Shown one piece after another: positions 36,728 to 45,097 of a stretch of DNA of 64,000 bases. The position numbers were made by a program, and so were the translations under genes. The stretch covers positions 1,863,501-1,927,500 of the forward strand of contig NZ_CP027218.1 in the NCBI RefSeq assembly GCF_004124275.1. Reading direction: 5' to 3'. This stretch comes from Pseudomonas sp. DTU12.3. Lineage in GTDB: Bacteria; Pseudomonadota; Gammaproteobacteria; Pseudomonadales; Pseudomonadaceae. Below the pieces are notes generated by a model that was given only the letters and a program-made list of their open reading frames with translations, had not been told where the DNA came from and did not search any database. How positions within the stretch are numbered: the first letter of the stretch is position 1; every line of letters starts with the position of its first letter.

Positions 36728-37006
36728 TTAGACCACCTGCATGCACTCCACAACAGGCTTGGCCATCAAGCGCTTGCAGATGGAGGCAAAATCCAAGCCT
36801 TGCTGTTTCAGTTGCTCGGCGGCTTCAGCCTGCCAGACCAGGTCACCCTGTTCGAAGGAGGTTGTCCGCAAGTGCCTGATCACCTGTAATGCATGCGCGG
36901 CGAAGGCCCTGAAGTCTTCGAGCCCCCAGTAGAGCAGCCCGGCAGCGTGGACTGTCGCGGCGCCGCTGATCTTCGTTGCCTGCGTAACGGGTACCGTTTG
37001 GAATTC
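36728..37006 (-). pseudogene. C-terminal relic of an unidentified gene
   Basis: A minus frame is open for 92 codons with no good start: it begins after a TGA at 37007-37009 and reads like a real protein end (V-T-Q-A-T-K-I-S-G-A-A-T-V-H, L-L-Y-W-G-L-E-D-F-R-A-F, F-E-Q-G-D-L-V-W-Q-A-E-A-A). It ends with its own terminator, so it is probably the 3' end of a gene whose front was lost when the second left end was placed at 37047. The family is not recognised. Confidence 0.5.
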
Positions 37007-37046
37007 TCACTCTGCGGACTCGGCAACGTTTGCTCGCATCCACTCT

Positions 37047-37077
37047 GTACGCGTGAGCTACAACTCCAAATGGACAT
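37047..37077 (+). other. Internal island left-end motif (copy 2)
   Basis: GTACGCGTGAGCT (37047-37059), 8 bp, AAATGGACAT (37068-37077): identical blocks and spacing to the outer left end at 32813. It marks the former boundary of an inner element running from here to the right end. Confidence 0.75.
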
Positions 37078-37509
37078 CCCAAGTCTATTCAAATCAGTAG
37101 CTTAAAATTTTCTGTCCATTGTTCATTTTTTCCTAGATCGATGGACAGCCCGCCACCCCACAATGCCCGCAGCCCCATGAGCCTTCCTCCTGTGAGAGCC
37201 TCACACGACCCTCCCACGCAGCTACAACTTGTCTATCGGGTTCCCCATCACGGCGCATTAACGATAGTATTGTGCCATTGCACAAGGACACTCGGACGCC
37301 CAGCCACCTTGGCCGAGGGAGGAGGGCGGTAGGAGCTCGGCATGGATCAGCCACGCCACAGGAACGCAGACAGAAACCACCCCATCCCGAGGCTACTACT
37401 TGGGAGTATTCGTCGTGCCTGCGATTTGTCGAGCGTCTGCATAAATCCCCGAAAGCCCAACAACGAAGAATCCATACGAACAACATTTCAACAACCAAGG
37501 TACTCATGC
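37078..37509 (+). promoter_or_regulatory. Long conserved leader of the ABC-type operon
   Basis: This 432-bp stretch without a gene is conserved with 32844-33212. It holds a dyad TGTCCAT...ATGGACA (about 37110-37146; the same dyad lies near 32878-32913 in the other copy), the block CGATAGTATTGTGCCATTGC and GGAGGGCGGTAGGAG. It probably contains the operon promoter and either an operator or a structured leader RNA. Confidence 0.55.
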
Positions 37510-37824
37510 ATGAGTGAGCAGGAACAGGAAACAGGACAGGAAAACGGACAGGAACAGCAGGAGTACGTTTTTCATCCCGCTGATCTGGTCGAATATGCGA
37601 TGGACAAGCCCATTGGCGCAGCTCGCGCGGCGCTGGTAATTGGGCTGGAAGGCGCTGATGTTTACCCTGATATCATCATTGATGAATTAGCGGGAAACAT
37701 GGAATTGAATCAGCGTTTCCTGAAGAAACTTACGAGTGCTTTGCGGAAGGATCCGAGCAAAATTATTGCTGATATGCCATATCGTATCCGGGGGCGTCAG
37801 CTGGAACGCGATATCAACTTATGA
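37510..37824 (+). CDS. Small first gene of the ABC-type operon, 104 aa
   Basis: This 104-aa acidic protein starts with a Q/E-rich head (M-S-E-Q-E-Q-E-T-G-Q-E-N-G-Q) followed by Y-V-F-H-P-A-D-L and a compact helical region (A-R-A-A-L-V-I-G-L-E-G-A-D, F-L-K-K-L-T-S-A-L-R-K). It is 52 bp upstream of the nuclease-like gene. No family is recognised. A truncated copy of its first 20-30 codons lies at 33213. It could be a regulator or an accessory subunit of the module. Confidence 0.7.
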   Translation: MSEQEQETGQENGQEQQEYVFHPADLVEYAMDKPIGAARAALVIGLEGADVYPDIIIDELAGNMELNQRFLKKLTSALRKDPSKIIADMPYRIRGRQLERDINL

Positions 37825-37876
37825 TCTTTTCATATCGTAGCTCCGCAAGCTCGGCACTCTTTCGGAGGTGTAGCTG

Positions 37877-38956
37877 ATGTCAATTGGCGAGAAACCCATC
37901 AATATTCCGCCTGCCCCTGCGTTCGAGCTCACAGCGTTGGATGTGGAGAAGGGGGCACCCGTTCAGCCACTAGAGCGTCTGCAGATTATGTCGGCGTCTG
38001 AATGGGAGGTTTTTACCTCCGAATTCGTATCTTATCTAGATAAGGATTACGACTCGGTAACGCTGTGTGGCGGCGGGGGTGACATGGGGCGTGATGTCAT
38101 CTCCAAGTTCGCAACAGGGTGGGACAATTTTCAATGTAAGCACTACAAAGAGAAGCTGAGCATTGCCGACGTCGCAGCCGAACTGGGAAAGCTCGTTTAC
38201 TACACCTGGAAAAAAGAGTACACCCTGCCACGCAAGTATCGCTTTGTAACACCGAAAGGGTGCAGCGCGCCTTGCATGGGTATATTCACCAAAAAGTCCA
38301 GGATTCAGGGTGAGCTAATCAAGCGCTGGGACAAAGTGTGCAAGAATAAAATCACCAGCAAAGAATCAATACCTCTAGAGGGGGATTTGCTAGATTATCT
38401 AAAGAGCATCGACTTTTCGTTTGTTGATGAGATGTCTTCGCTGGAGTTGATAAAGATGCATGCGCGGACGCCATACCACACGTCCCGATTCGGTAGTTAT
38501 CACCTAAAGCGTCCGGTAGTCCCAGAGGTTGCTCCAGCGATCGTCGCTGATAACGAGAAAGTTTATATCGAGGCTCTCTTGGACGCATTTTCAGAAGCGG
38601 ATGGGGCTGAGTATACATTTAAAAGCGTTATGGAGGGTGAGTATGAACGCCTTATGGATCGGGCTAGGATACACTTCTTCAGTGCAGAATACTTGGAGGC
38701 ATTTTCCCGCGATGGGTTTCCTGCTGGCTGCTACGACAAACTCAAAGCAGAATGCCATGATGGCATAGACACTGTTTTTTACCAGAAACACGATGATGGA
38801 TTGCAGCGGTTTCTCAAAGTGACCGAGCACTCCACGAAGGTACAATACGATTCTCATCCGCTGCGTCATTTCCTGCAAGTCGCCGACCGCAAGGGGTTAT
38901 GTCATCAGTTAGTGAACGATCGTAAATTCACATGGGTGAAGAAGAAAAAGCCATGA
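37877..38956 (+). CDS. ABC-three-component system effector-like protein with Mrr-type nuclease domain
   Basis: This 359-aa protein has an N-terminal restriction-endonuclease-like domain: W-E-V-F near 43-46, then G-G-G-G-D-M-G-R-D-V with D69 and D73, then F-Q-C-K-H-Y with Q86 and K88, the QxK form of the PD-(D/E)XK site in Mrr-like enzymes. The C-terminal half (about 220-359) is helical and matches what ABC-3C systems use to contact the middle component and the ATPase. The RBS GGAGGTG precedes the ATG. The stop overlaps the next gene by ATGA. Likely DNA-cleaving effector; its activity is inference. Confidence 0.78.
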   Translation: MSIGEKPINIPPAPAFELTALDVEKGAPVQPLERLQIMSASEWEVFTSEFVSYLDKDYDSVTLCGGGGDMGRDVISKFATGWDNFQCKHYKEKLSIADVAAELGKLVYYTWKKEYTLPRKYRFVTPKGCSAPCMGIFTKKSRIQGELIKRWDKVCKNKITSKESIPLEGDLLDYLKSIDFSFVDEMSSLELIKMHARTPYHTSRFGSYHLKRPVVPEVAPAIVADNEKVYIEALLDAFSEADGAEYTFKSVMEGEYERLMDRARIHFFSAEYLEAFSRDGFPAGCYDKLKAECHDGIDTVFYQKHDDGLQRFLKVTEHSTKVQYDSHPLRHFLQVADRKGLCHQLVNDRKFTWVKKKKP

Positions 38957-39384
38957 AGCCGAAAGATTTATATAACAGCCCTGTTGAAATTGGTGCGCGT
39001 ATTGTTCTGCTGCTTGCTGGCCTCACCAGGGCGCTTGATCTGGATGAGCTGATCTTCTTTGACTACGCATCGATTTATAGTGGTGACTTTCAAGGAGAAC
39101 CGAGTCTGCATCCAATGATGATTAATCGTCTAGCTGAATTGGTTCGACGACGGGAGATCTTCCCTGGCGCGATCAAACTTTTTACCGCGAAAGGGTTGAT
39201 GACTTCCCAGGTTGATGAACATGGCGTTCGATATTCCATCACCACGGCAGGCAGTGAATTTGCCGCCAACTTAACTACTGAGTATCACTCAGGTTTCAGG
39301 CGGCATGTGTCATGGGTTGAAGAGAATATTGATTATCTCACGATTCAACGTCGCACCATTTATAAAGTTGAAAGGGCGATCTGA
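38953..39384 (+). CDS. ABC-three-component system middle component
   Basis: This 143-aa protein begins M-K-P-K-D-L-Y-N-S-P-V-E-I-G-A-R-I-V-L-L-L and has a winged-helix-like body (L-D-L-D-E-L-I-F-F-D-Y..., L-A-E-L-V-R-R-R-E-I-F). This is the form of the small middle component that bridges ATPase and effector in ABC-3C systems. It overlaps the nuclease gene by 4 bp and the ATPase gene by 1 bp (TGATG), so stoichiometry is coupled. Confidence 0.75.
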   Translation: MKPKDLYNSPVEIGARIVLLLAGLTRALDLDELIFFDYASIYSGDFQGEPSLHPMMINRLAELVRRREIFPGAIKLFTAKGLMTSQVDEHGVRYSITTAGSEFAANLTTEYHSGFRRHVSWVEENIDYLTIQRRTIYKVERAI

Positions 39385-41201
39385 TGTTTATTGAAAGTAT
39401 TATTGTGAGTGGCCCTGACCTGAGAGATGCTGCTGTTTTTTTTGAAAAGGGCGCGAACGTTGTTCAGGGTGGCTCCAATACCGGTAAGTCATACATTGTA
39501 CAGTGCTTGAAATTCGCCCTTGGTTCAAATACACCACCGAAGTCCATCAAGGAGTCGCAGGGCTACACCACGCTCAAGGTGAAGTTTGTGCATGATGATG
39601 GGCGCTCCTTTACCATCGAGAGGCACCTTTCAGAAAGCTCCAAACCTACACTTTATGATGAAGATGGGAAGGTTTTGATCTTAGGGGTTAAGCACAACCC
39701 TAAGAAAATGAACTCGATTTCCAACCAGTTTTTGCACAGGTTGGGGTTGAATGGGAAACTTTTGTTGAAAGGGACAGAATCGCTAAATAATGCTTCATTC
39801 TCTCTTCGTTATTTTGAGAATGTCTTGTTGATGGATGAGACGCGAATCGTGGCTGAGTACTCTCCTTTAGGTACGGGCCAGAAGGATGAGCGGTTTATGG
39901 AAAAATCCATCCTGAAGCTACTGTTAACGGGTAAAGACGATACCGGGGTTAAACAGGCTAAAAAGGAGTTGGAATCAAAGGGGGCATTGAGACATAAGGC
40001 TACTGCTGTAGAAGGAATTATCAAGCAGTTTTATCCAGGAAATGATGCCGCTGAAAGCTTTGAACTTCAGAAGCTCAGCTCGTTTGTCGACCAGGTCGCG
40101 CTTCGGCTGAAGCTGGCTGAGCAGGAGTTGGAAGGCGCGTTCCATTCGAGTGAAGACCTGTTCACCCAGAAGACTAACCATATCACCGCACTGGAGCTGG
40201 TCGAAGGCAAAATTGCTGAAGACAAGGCTCTGCTTAGCCGATTTGACATGCTTGGCCAGAAGTACGAATCAGATCGCCAGCGCCTTCAGGGCATTGAGCA
40301 GGCGGCAGTTCTGCTTGATGGTGCGGACGCGGTGCTTTGTCCAACCTGTGGGAATCATTTCGACTCCGAGTCATGTACGACGGACGTAGATGACGTCAAG
40401 AAAGGTGTCTCCTTCGAGTTGGATCGAATTTCGAAGAATATCCACGAGCTCGCGGAAGCCCAGGGATCTCTGACGGCAGCGATTGAGCGGAACACCTCAA
40501 GCGCTGAGAGCACCAAGACGTCCATCGCGGCAGTTGAGAAGGTTATCACCTCGGAGCTCCAGGGATTGGTTCAGGCAGTGAGTGACCTGAAGGAGCTCGC
40601 TGCGTGCCTTAAGCACGATCACTCGGTGCTGGATAGACTCGTGAAGGATAAGGCCAAGCTGAGGGAGGAGTTAAACCGACTGGGTGTTCTCCTGCTTGAG
40701 GAGCAAAACACTTATACCCCTGAAAGCTTTGAGGACTCTGCCAAGCCTCTGGTGAAAGAGATTCAGGATATCTTGCAGCGCTGGAGTTTCCCGAATCACT
40801 CCCCAGTGGAATTCGATTTCGGTGCGCGTGACATCACCATTGGTGGAAGTAAGAGAGGCAATTTCGGCAAAGGGTATCGGGCGATTGCTTCCTCTGCATT
40901 TGCTCTGGGGCTGATGAATCTGCTGAAGCTTTCTGGGCGCCACCCTGGGTTTGTAGTGCTGGATTCGCCGCTGACCACATACAAGGAAGGGGATCCGGAG
41001 CCTGAGGAAGATGATGAGGAAGTAGCAGCGGATGTGATTTATGCGTTCTATCAGGATATCGCTGATAACTTCAAAGATTCTCAAGTCATTATATTTGAGA
41101 ACAAGGAGCCTGATATGGCGCTCATCCCTCATATGAATTATCAGCATTTCACGAAAAGCAAAAAAATAGGGAGATATGGTTTCTTCCCACTAAGAGGCTG
41201 A
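39384..41201 (+). CDS. SMC/RecN-like ABC ATPase of an ABC-three-component system
   Basis: This 605-aa ATPase has Walker A G-G-S-N-T-G-K-S (29-36), a long coiled-coil middle with a zinc-hook-like C319-P-T-C322, a second coil, and Walker B F-V-V-L-D-S-P (D527) followed by a negatively charged insert (E-P-E-E-D-D-E-E). The layout is Rad50/SbcC-like in miniature. By family knowledge such ATPases sense nucleic-acid ends or complexes and trigger an effector. It is the last gene of the operon. Confidence 0.82.
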   Translation: MFIESIIVSGPDLRDAAVFFEKGANVVQGGSNTGKSYIVQCLKFALGSNTPPKSIKESQGYTTLKVKFVHDDGRSFTIERHLSESSKPTLYDEDGKVLILGVKHNPKKMNSISNQFLHRLGLNGKLLLKGTESLNNASFSLRYFENVLLMDETRIVAEYSPLGTGQKDERFMEKSILKLLLTGKDDTGVKQAKKELESKGALRHKATAVEGIIKQFYPGNDAAESFELQKLSSFVDQVALRLKLAEQELEGAFHSSEDLFTQKTNHITALELVEGKIAEDKALLSRFDMLGQKYESDRQRLQGIEQAAVLLDGADAVLCPTCGNHFDSESCTTDVDDVKKGVSFELDRISKNIHELAEAQGSLTAAIERNTSSAESTKTSIAAVEKVITSELQGLVQAVSDLKELAACLKHDHSVLDRLVKDKAKLREELNRLGVLLLEEQNTYTPESFEDSAKPLVKEIQDILQRWSFPNHSPVEFDFGARDITIGGSKRGNFGKGYRAIASSAFALGLMNLLKLSGRHPGFVVLDSPLTTYKEGDPEPEEDDEEVAADVIYAFYQDIADNFKDSQVIIFENKEPDMALIPHMNYQHFTKSKKIGRYGFFPLRG

Positions 41202-41396
41202 TTCGATCGTGTGAGTTGTCGGTCACACGCCCATGGCGTGGTGATCGGCTTTCTCATCCTTTGGCCTGCAGCAGCGTAGTCTCAGGTCGGTTCGAACGGT
41301 ATCGGTTGATGCCCATGTGCGCCAGGTTGCACGTCATGGCTTTACGTCATTCATAACCATCAAACAGGACCCCCATCGGGCCCAGTAAGATCAAGC
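41202..41396. other. Cargo-flank spacer after the ABC operon
   Basis: No gene is seen in the 345 bp from 41202 to 41546. Its first part (about 41224-41305) shares GGTGATCGGCT-N39-GTTCGA-ACGGTAT blocks with 33335-33425; the second part holds the long dyad listed separately. Confidence 0.6.
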
Positions 41397-41457
41397 TGTA
41401 AACTCAAAAAATGCACTGTAAACCTCCATGCTTTACAGGTCATTTTTTTGGTTTACA
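41397..41457. repeat. 61-bp imperfect dyad with 26-bp arms
   Basis: The left arm 41397-41422 (TGTAAACTCAAAAAATGCAC then TGTAAA) pairs with 41432-41457 at 22 of 26 positions around a 9-bp spacer CCTCCATGC. Each arm itself carries TGTAAA at both ends. It lies between convergent genes. It resembles a recombinase site or a strong bidirectional terminator; there is no GC-rich stem. Confidence 0.75.
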
Positions 41458-41546
41458 CCCCTCCCATCATGACTTGTGCCTGTGCCTGACTAGCAGTCCA
41501 AACAAGCGTCTGATCGCGCCCGCGCTAGTGTGTGGTAAGCCCTGAG

Positions 41547-42923
41547 TCATGGGGCCGTGTACAACGAATACCGCTCAAACAGCGAGCGATAGAACCCAAT
41601 CAGCACCTCCTCGGCATTGGGCTCCAGGAGCTCGGAAGCCCCAAACCGGTAAACCTCATATCCCACCAGCCTCAGAGCCCTGTCAGCGGCCATCATCTCG
41701 GCGTAGAGGCGGGGGCTGGAGCGTCCGTCAGGGGCGGAATAATGGTGTTTGCCATCAACCTCTATGACAACGCGCACACCGCCCGGAAGCAACAGAAGGA
41801 AGTCCATGCGCGACCTCAGCAAGGCCTCCTTGCCGCGTCGTGAGACCGTCAGGGGATCCCAATGAAACCAGACCTCAGGCAGCAAGACCGGAAGCTCCGG
41901 AACCGCTGTCGTAAAGGCTTTGAAGAAGCTGGTGAAGGCGAGCGTTTGAGGGGGCGATGATTGTGGCAGGCAGGCTTTCAGGCGTTGATACAGGCGATTC
42001 TTGGCCTGGCCTTCATCGACGCTATAGGTCTGGGCATACCAAGCCTGGAGTTCGCGCCATAGGAGCCCGGAACTCCCGATAGGGCGGTCATAAATCAGGA
42101 CGTCCTCGATGCCGGTGACGACTTCGATATCATTGTCCAGCGCATTGCCAAGGCGCAGGTCGGGCTTCGTCGTGGAAGCGAAGATGAGGTTCTTGGGGGA
42201 TGACTGCTTTCCCGATCCCACGTAGGCCAAGCAGGCGGTCAGGAACGCATCCTCTCCCATTCCTACGACAATGTGGACTCCACATGCTTTGAGGATATCG
42301 TTGACGATTCCGATAAATTTTCTCTGAGCGGGTTCGTTGGGCAACACCCGCGACGAAGCCAGGGCTTCGACGAATCGGCCAAACCGGGCGTGCGATGATT
42401 GAAATGCACCGAGCTTGTCGAAGAGCGTCACCGCATCCCAGTCGGGATTCTCGATGTAGTGACGGACAATCTCCTGGCGGAGTGTTGGGGTTGGTCGGAG
42501 CAAGTCCACGAACGAGATTGTGTCGATTCGCCAGAACTCGCTGAGCACCTGTTCGAACGCAGCCCTGTCCAAATACAGGTCGAGAGTGTTGAGCTTTTCT
42601 GCCAGCTCTCGACGGTAGCGACCAGGGATCACAGGTGCTGTGCCATCATCCCACACAAGCTCTTGAAGCTGGTCTCGCTCATGAACGTCGAAGCCCAGTA
42701 GCTCTAGAGCGCTTTGGGCGGCGGCCACCATTTGAGTATCACCAGCAGCTTCTACTGATTTCTCAAGGTGCCGCCTCTTGGAGTTGTACTCCGTGCAATC
42801 ATCCAGACCCAGCCTGAAGAGCAATTCAGGGATTCGTGTATCCGTGTAGTGGTCTTTCTGATTGCCTAGGATCTGGCTGAAGGCGTCTCTAAGGCTGGTA
42901 AGGTTTTGCTGGGTTCGAGGCAT
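41547..42923 (-). CDS. AbiJ-like protein with C-terminal PD-(D/E)XK nuclease domain
   Basis: This 458-aa protein joins an N-terminal helical region similar to AbiJ-related proteins (L-R-D-A-F-S-Q-I-L-G... and A-A-A-Q-S-A-L-E-L-L-G-F) to a C-terminal Vsr/DUF559-like nuclease: R-M-D374-F, then V-V-I-E388-V-D390-G-K392-H-H, then L-V-G-Y-E-V-Y-R-F. The D...ExDxK pattern is a complete active site. It is monocistronic. By analogy it is an abortive-infection nuclease; specificity is unknown. A GAGCG-rich region rather than a clear RBS precedes the ATG. Confidence 0.7.
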   Translation of the reverse strand: MPRTQQNLTSLRDAFSQILGNQKDHYTDTRIPELLFRLGLDDCTEYNSKRRHLEKSVEAAGDTQMVAAAQSALELLGFDVHERDQLQELVWDDGTAPVIPGRYRRELAEKLNTLDLYLDRAAFEQVLSEFWRIDTISFVDLLRPTPTLRQEIVRHYIENPDWDAVTLFDKLGAFQSSHARFGRFVEALASSRVLPNEPAQRKFIGIVNDILKACGVHIVVGMGEDAFLTACLAYVGSGKQSSPKNLIFASTTKPDLRLGNALDNDIEVVTGIEDVLIYDRPIGSSGLLWRELQAWYAQTYSVDEGQAKNRLYQRLKACLPQSSPPQTLAFTSFFKAFTTAVPELPVLLPEVWFHWDPLTVSRRGKEALLRSRMDFLLLLPGGVRVVIEVDGKHHYSAPDGRSSPRLYAEMMAADRALRLVGYEVYRFGASELLEPNAEEVLIGFYRSLFERYSLYTAP

Positions 42924-43063
42924 GCGCAGGAGACGCTCCGATATCGTTGAGCGGATCCTACCACCGCCAACCGGGCATTTAGCACGCCACCATCATGGCA
43001 CTGGTAGCGTTTTCCTATCCCCAGCCCTCCCGGGATAGCTGGGTGCCTGGCAGCTCACCTAGG

Positions 43064-44686
43064 TCAACCAAGTTCGATATTCGGCCCAAACGTCAGGATA
43101 TCCACCAGGCGAAGCGCTTTCCGCGCATCCGTTTTTAGGTTGGCGAACTCCGGTTCTCGCAGGGCTGTGATGAGCATTGAGCGATCACCGGCATCCGTTG
43201 CTGCTATGAGCAGCTGGCGAGTCCAGTACTTCTTTGAGGCTGGGTTATCAGATGCATACACCGCAGGAAAAGCTTGGCCTGCAGTGAATTCACCAGCGTA
43301 GAAAGCCGCTAGTGGCGGTATTGTCTCCAATGAGGCTTCACGAACAGTGCCATCGTTGCGATCCATTAAGTCGGGTATGTTATCCCGTGCAGCTTCAGCT
43401 GCAGCAGTTTGTGCGACCGTGAAGGTTGCAATCTCAGTAGCGGGTGCAAGTGTGCGCTCCTGTCGTTTGGCATCAAGGGCCCTGATAGCTGCGTTACAGC
43501 GCTCCTTGAACTGATCCTGACGCGACACAGCCACCGCTCTGCGGAGCTGGCCTATTAGCTGGCCGATGTCGTCGACCATCGATACAAGGAACCAGTAGGG
43601 TCGCTCTGTGCCCTGTTGGCTTAACGCGGTGGCAACGAATGGCCAGACCTCCTGTCCTGTGAGTGTTTGCCTCTGTAGGGTCTCGCGGAGCTGTTCAGGG
43701 CCCTGAAGGCATAAGTCGAGAAGGAACGATTCTGGGGGCAGATCCAGGTTTCCCTGATCAAGTCGGCCATTTGCATTGCCCACATCTGCTCCAAATTGCT
43801 CACGTGCATGTCCGAAGGCCTGTCGCATATCCTGCAAGGCAATAGGCAGTGCGTTTGGGTCGTTTGGTCGGACAACTACCGGCAGTGCTTGGCCGTCTGC
43901 ATTGATACGGCGGAATCTCATGGGGGCCGCGTGCTGAAGAGTTTCTAATAGCAAGGTGATGTCTGCAGGGCGGGGCGAGACCACGGAGCGATCAAATGCT
44001 TCAAGCCACTCCGGTGCTTCCTGAGGTACCTCAGGTAGGATTAGAAACAAAGACCGCAAGGCATTGACCCGCTCGGTCATGGCATCGTTGCTCTGGAATT
44101 TCTGTATGAGGTCATCTATCAGCACATTCTGATCAATGATTTCATCCGGCGGTATGGGCAGTCGATCCATGTAAGGTCGGATGCGCGTTGACTTGGTTAG
44201 CAGCTCAAGGAAGTCGTAAACCTTGAATGCTTGTTTCAGTGTTACTGTCCGAGAAACACCAAGGCCAGCATGAAGCCCTGTTGCCCTGTAGGTGAATAGT
44301 ACCGAGAACCCTTCTGACGCCTGAAGAATCGTCTCGCGATGCTGAGCAGGGTTGTCCACACCTGCGGTCAAAAATGAGCTGGCTGGGATTGGTGCGCGGA
44401 GTAGATCCCTCATATCAGACAAGATCTGTCGAGCACTTTTGTACTGCGTTGGAGATGTGGCCAGCGCTTCATCGCCCCGAACCTGCACAATGATGGCAGC
44501 CAACGCCTGTTCAGCAGCGGCTCCGATCAGTCCAATTGCAGGTGAGTATCGAGCTACCTCTACTCTCAGGTTTCCCCGGTTTGGTGTGCCGAGGCAATGC
44601 AGCGCCAAGGCCAAAGATTCTTGGCTGGCTTCCAGGAGGCGTATTGCGCTGTTGCTGAGGAATCTGGGCATCGCGAATCCTTGCAT
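43064..44686 (-). CDS. Hypothetical protein, 540 aa
   Basis: This 540-aa protein (alternative ATG at 44671, M-P-R-F-L-S-N-S) is largely helical, with A/L-rich segments such as A-I-G-L-I-G-A-A-A-E-Q-A-L-A-A-I near residue 50 and Q-T-A-A-A-E-A-A-R-D later. There is no signal peptide, transmembrane helix or recognisable catalytic motif. It lies 141 bp upstream of the AbiJ-like gene on the same strand, so co-transcription is possible. I do not recognise the family. Confidence 0.65.
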   Translation of the reverse strand: MQGFAMPRFLSNSAIRLLEASQESLALALHCLGTPNRGNLRVEVARYSPAIGLIGAAAEQALAAIIVQVRGDEALATSPTQYKSARQILSDMRDLLRAPIPASSFLTAGVDNPAQHRETILQASEGFSVLFTYRATGLHAGLGVSRTVTLKQAFKVYDFLELLTKSTRIRPYMDRLPIPPDEIIDQNVLIDDLIQKFQSNDAMTERVNALRSLFLILPEVPQEAPEWLEAFDRSVVSPRPADITLLLETLQHAAPMRFRRINADGQALPVVVRPNDPNALPIALQDMRQAFGHAREQFGADVGNANGRLDQGNLDLPPESFLLDLCLQGPEQLRETLQRQTLTGQEVWPFVATALSQQGTERPYWFLVSMVDDIGQLIGQLRRAVAVSRQDQFKERCNAAIRALDAKRQERTLAPATEIATFTVAQTAAAEAARDNIPDLMDRNDGTVREASLETIPPLAAFYAGEFTAGQAFPAVYASDNPASKKYWTRQLLIAATDAGDRSMLITALREPEFANLKTDARKALRLVDILTFGPNIELG

Positions 44687-45097
44687 GCTGTTGGCAGTAG
44701 GCAGACGCTGGATGGTTCCAGCAGGCTTGCTACCTCCCGGCTATGGTGTCGGACAGCCATGCGGTGAGAGCAGTAGTCGGTGCTCATGCCAAAATTTTTC
44801 GAAGCTAGCAGTCTACTGGCGAGTAGCGCTGTTGCAACCGGGGACGAGAGAACTCCCGTCAGTAGATGTCGCCTGAGTTGGGGTCAGGCTTGAACCTGAC
44901 CAAGGTCTGATTGAGCAAAAGCGGAGGTTGGCCAAGAGGGAAGGGGGCATTGCTTTCGCGTGGCACTACGATTAAGAGCCTTGGCACGGGCATTGTCGAA
45001 AATAAATTACTCCTCGGGGGAAATAATTCTTAAAATCCGCGATTGAGATTTTCCCGAACCCTCCCCGTTGAAATATTTAGTTCAGTAGGCATTTGAG
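44687..45097. other. 411-bp divergent intergenic region
   Basis: It separates the 540-aa gene (minus) from the 387-aa gene (plus) and must hold both promoters. The only clear structure is a dyad GGTCAGG (44882-44888) / CCTGACC (44895-44901). The right half becomes AT-rich toward 45097. No gene or RNA is seen. Confidence 0.5.

Noticed and set aside
36893..37105. Short plus-strand frames over the internal left end
   Set aside because: They span the repeated end motif, lack ribosome sites, and compete with the minus-strand relic.
37272..41457. CRISPR-like repeats in the island
   Set aside because: The repeats seen are a pair of long leaders, end motifs and one dyad; there is no regular array of repeats and spacers.
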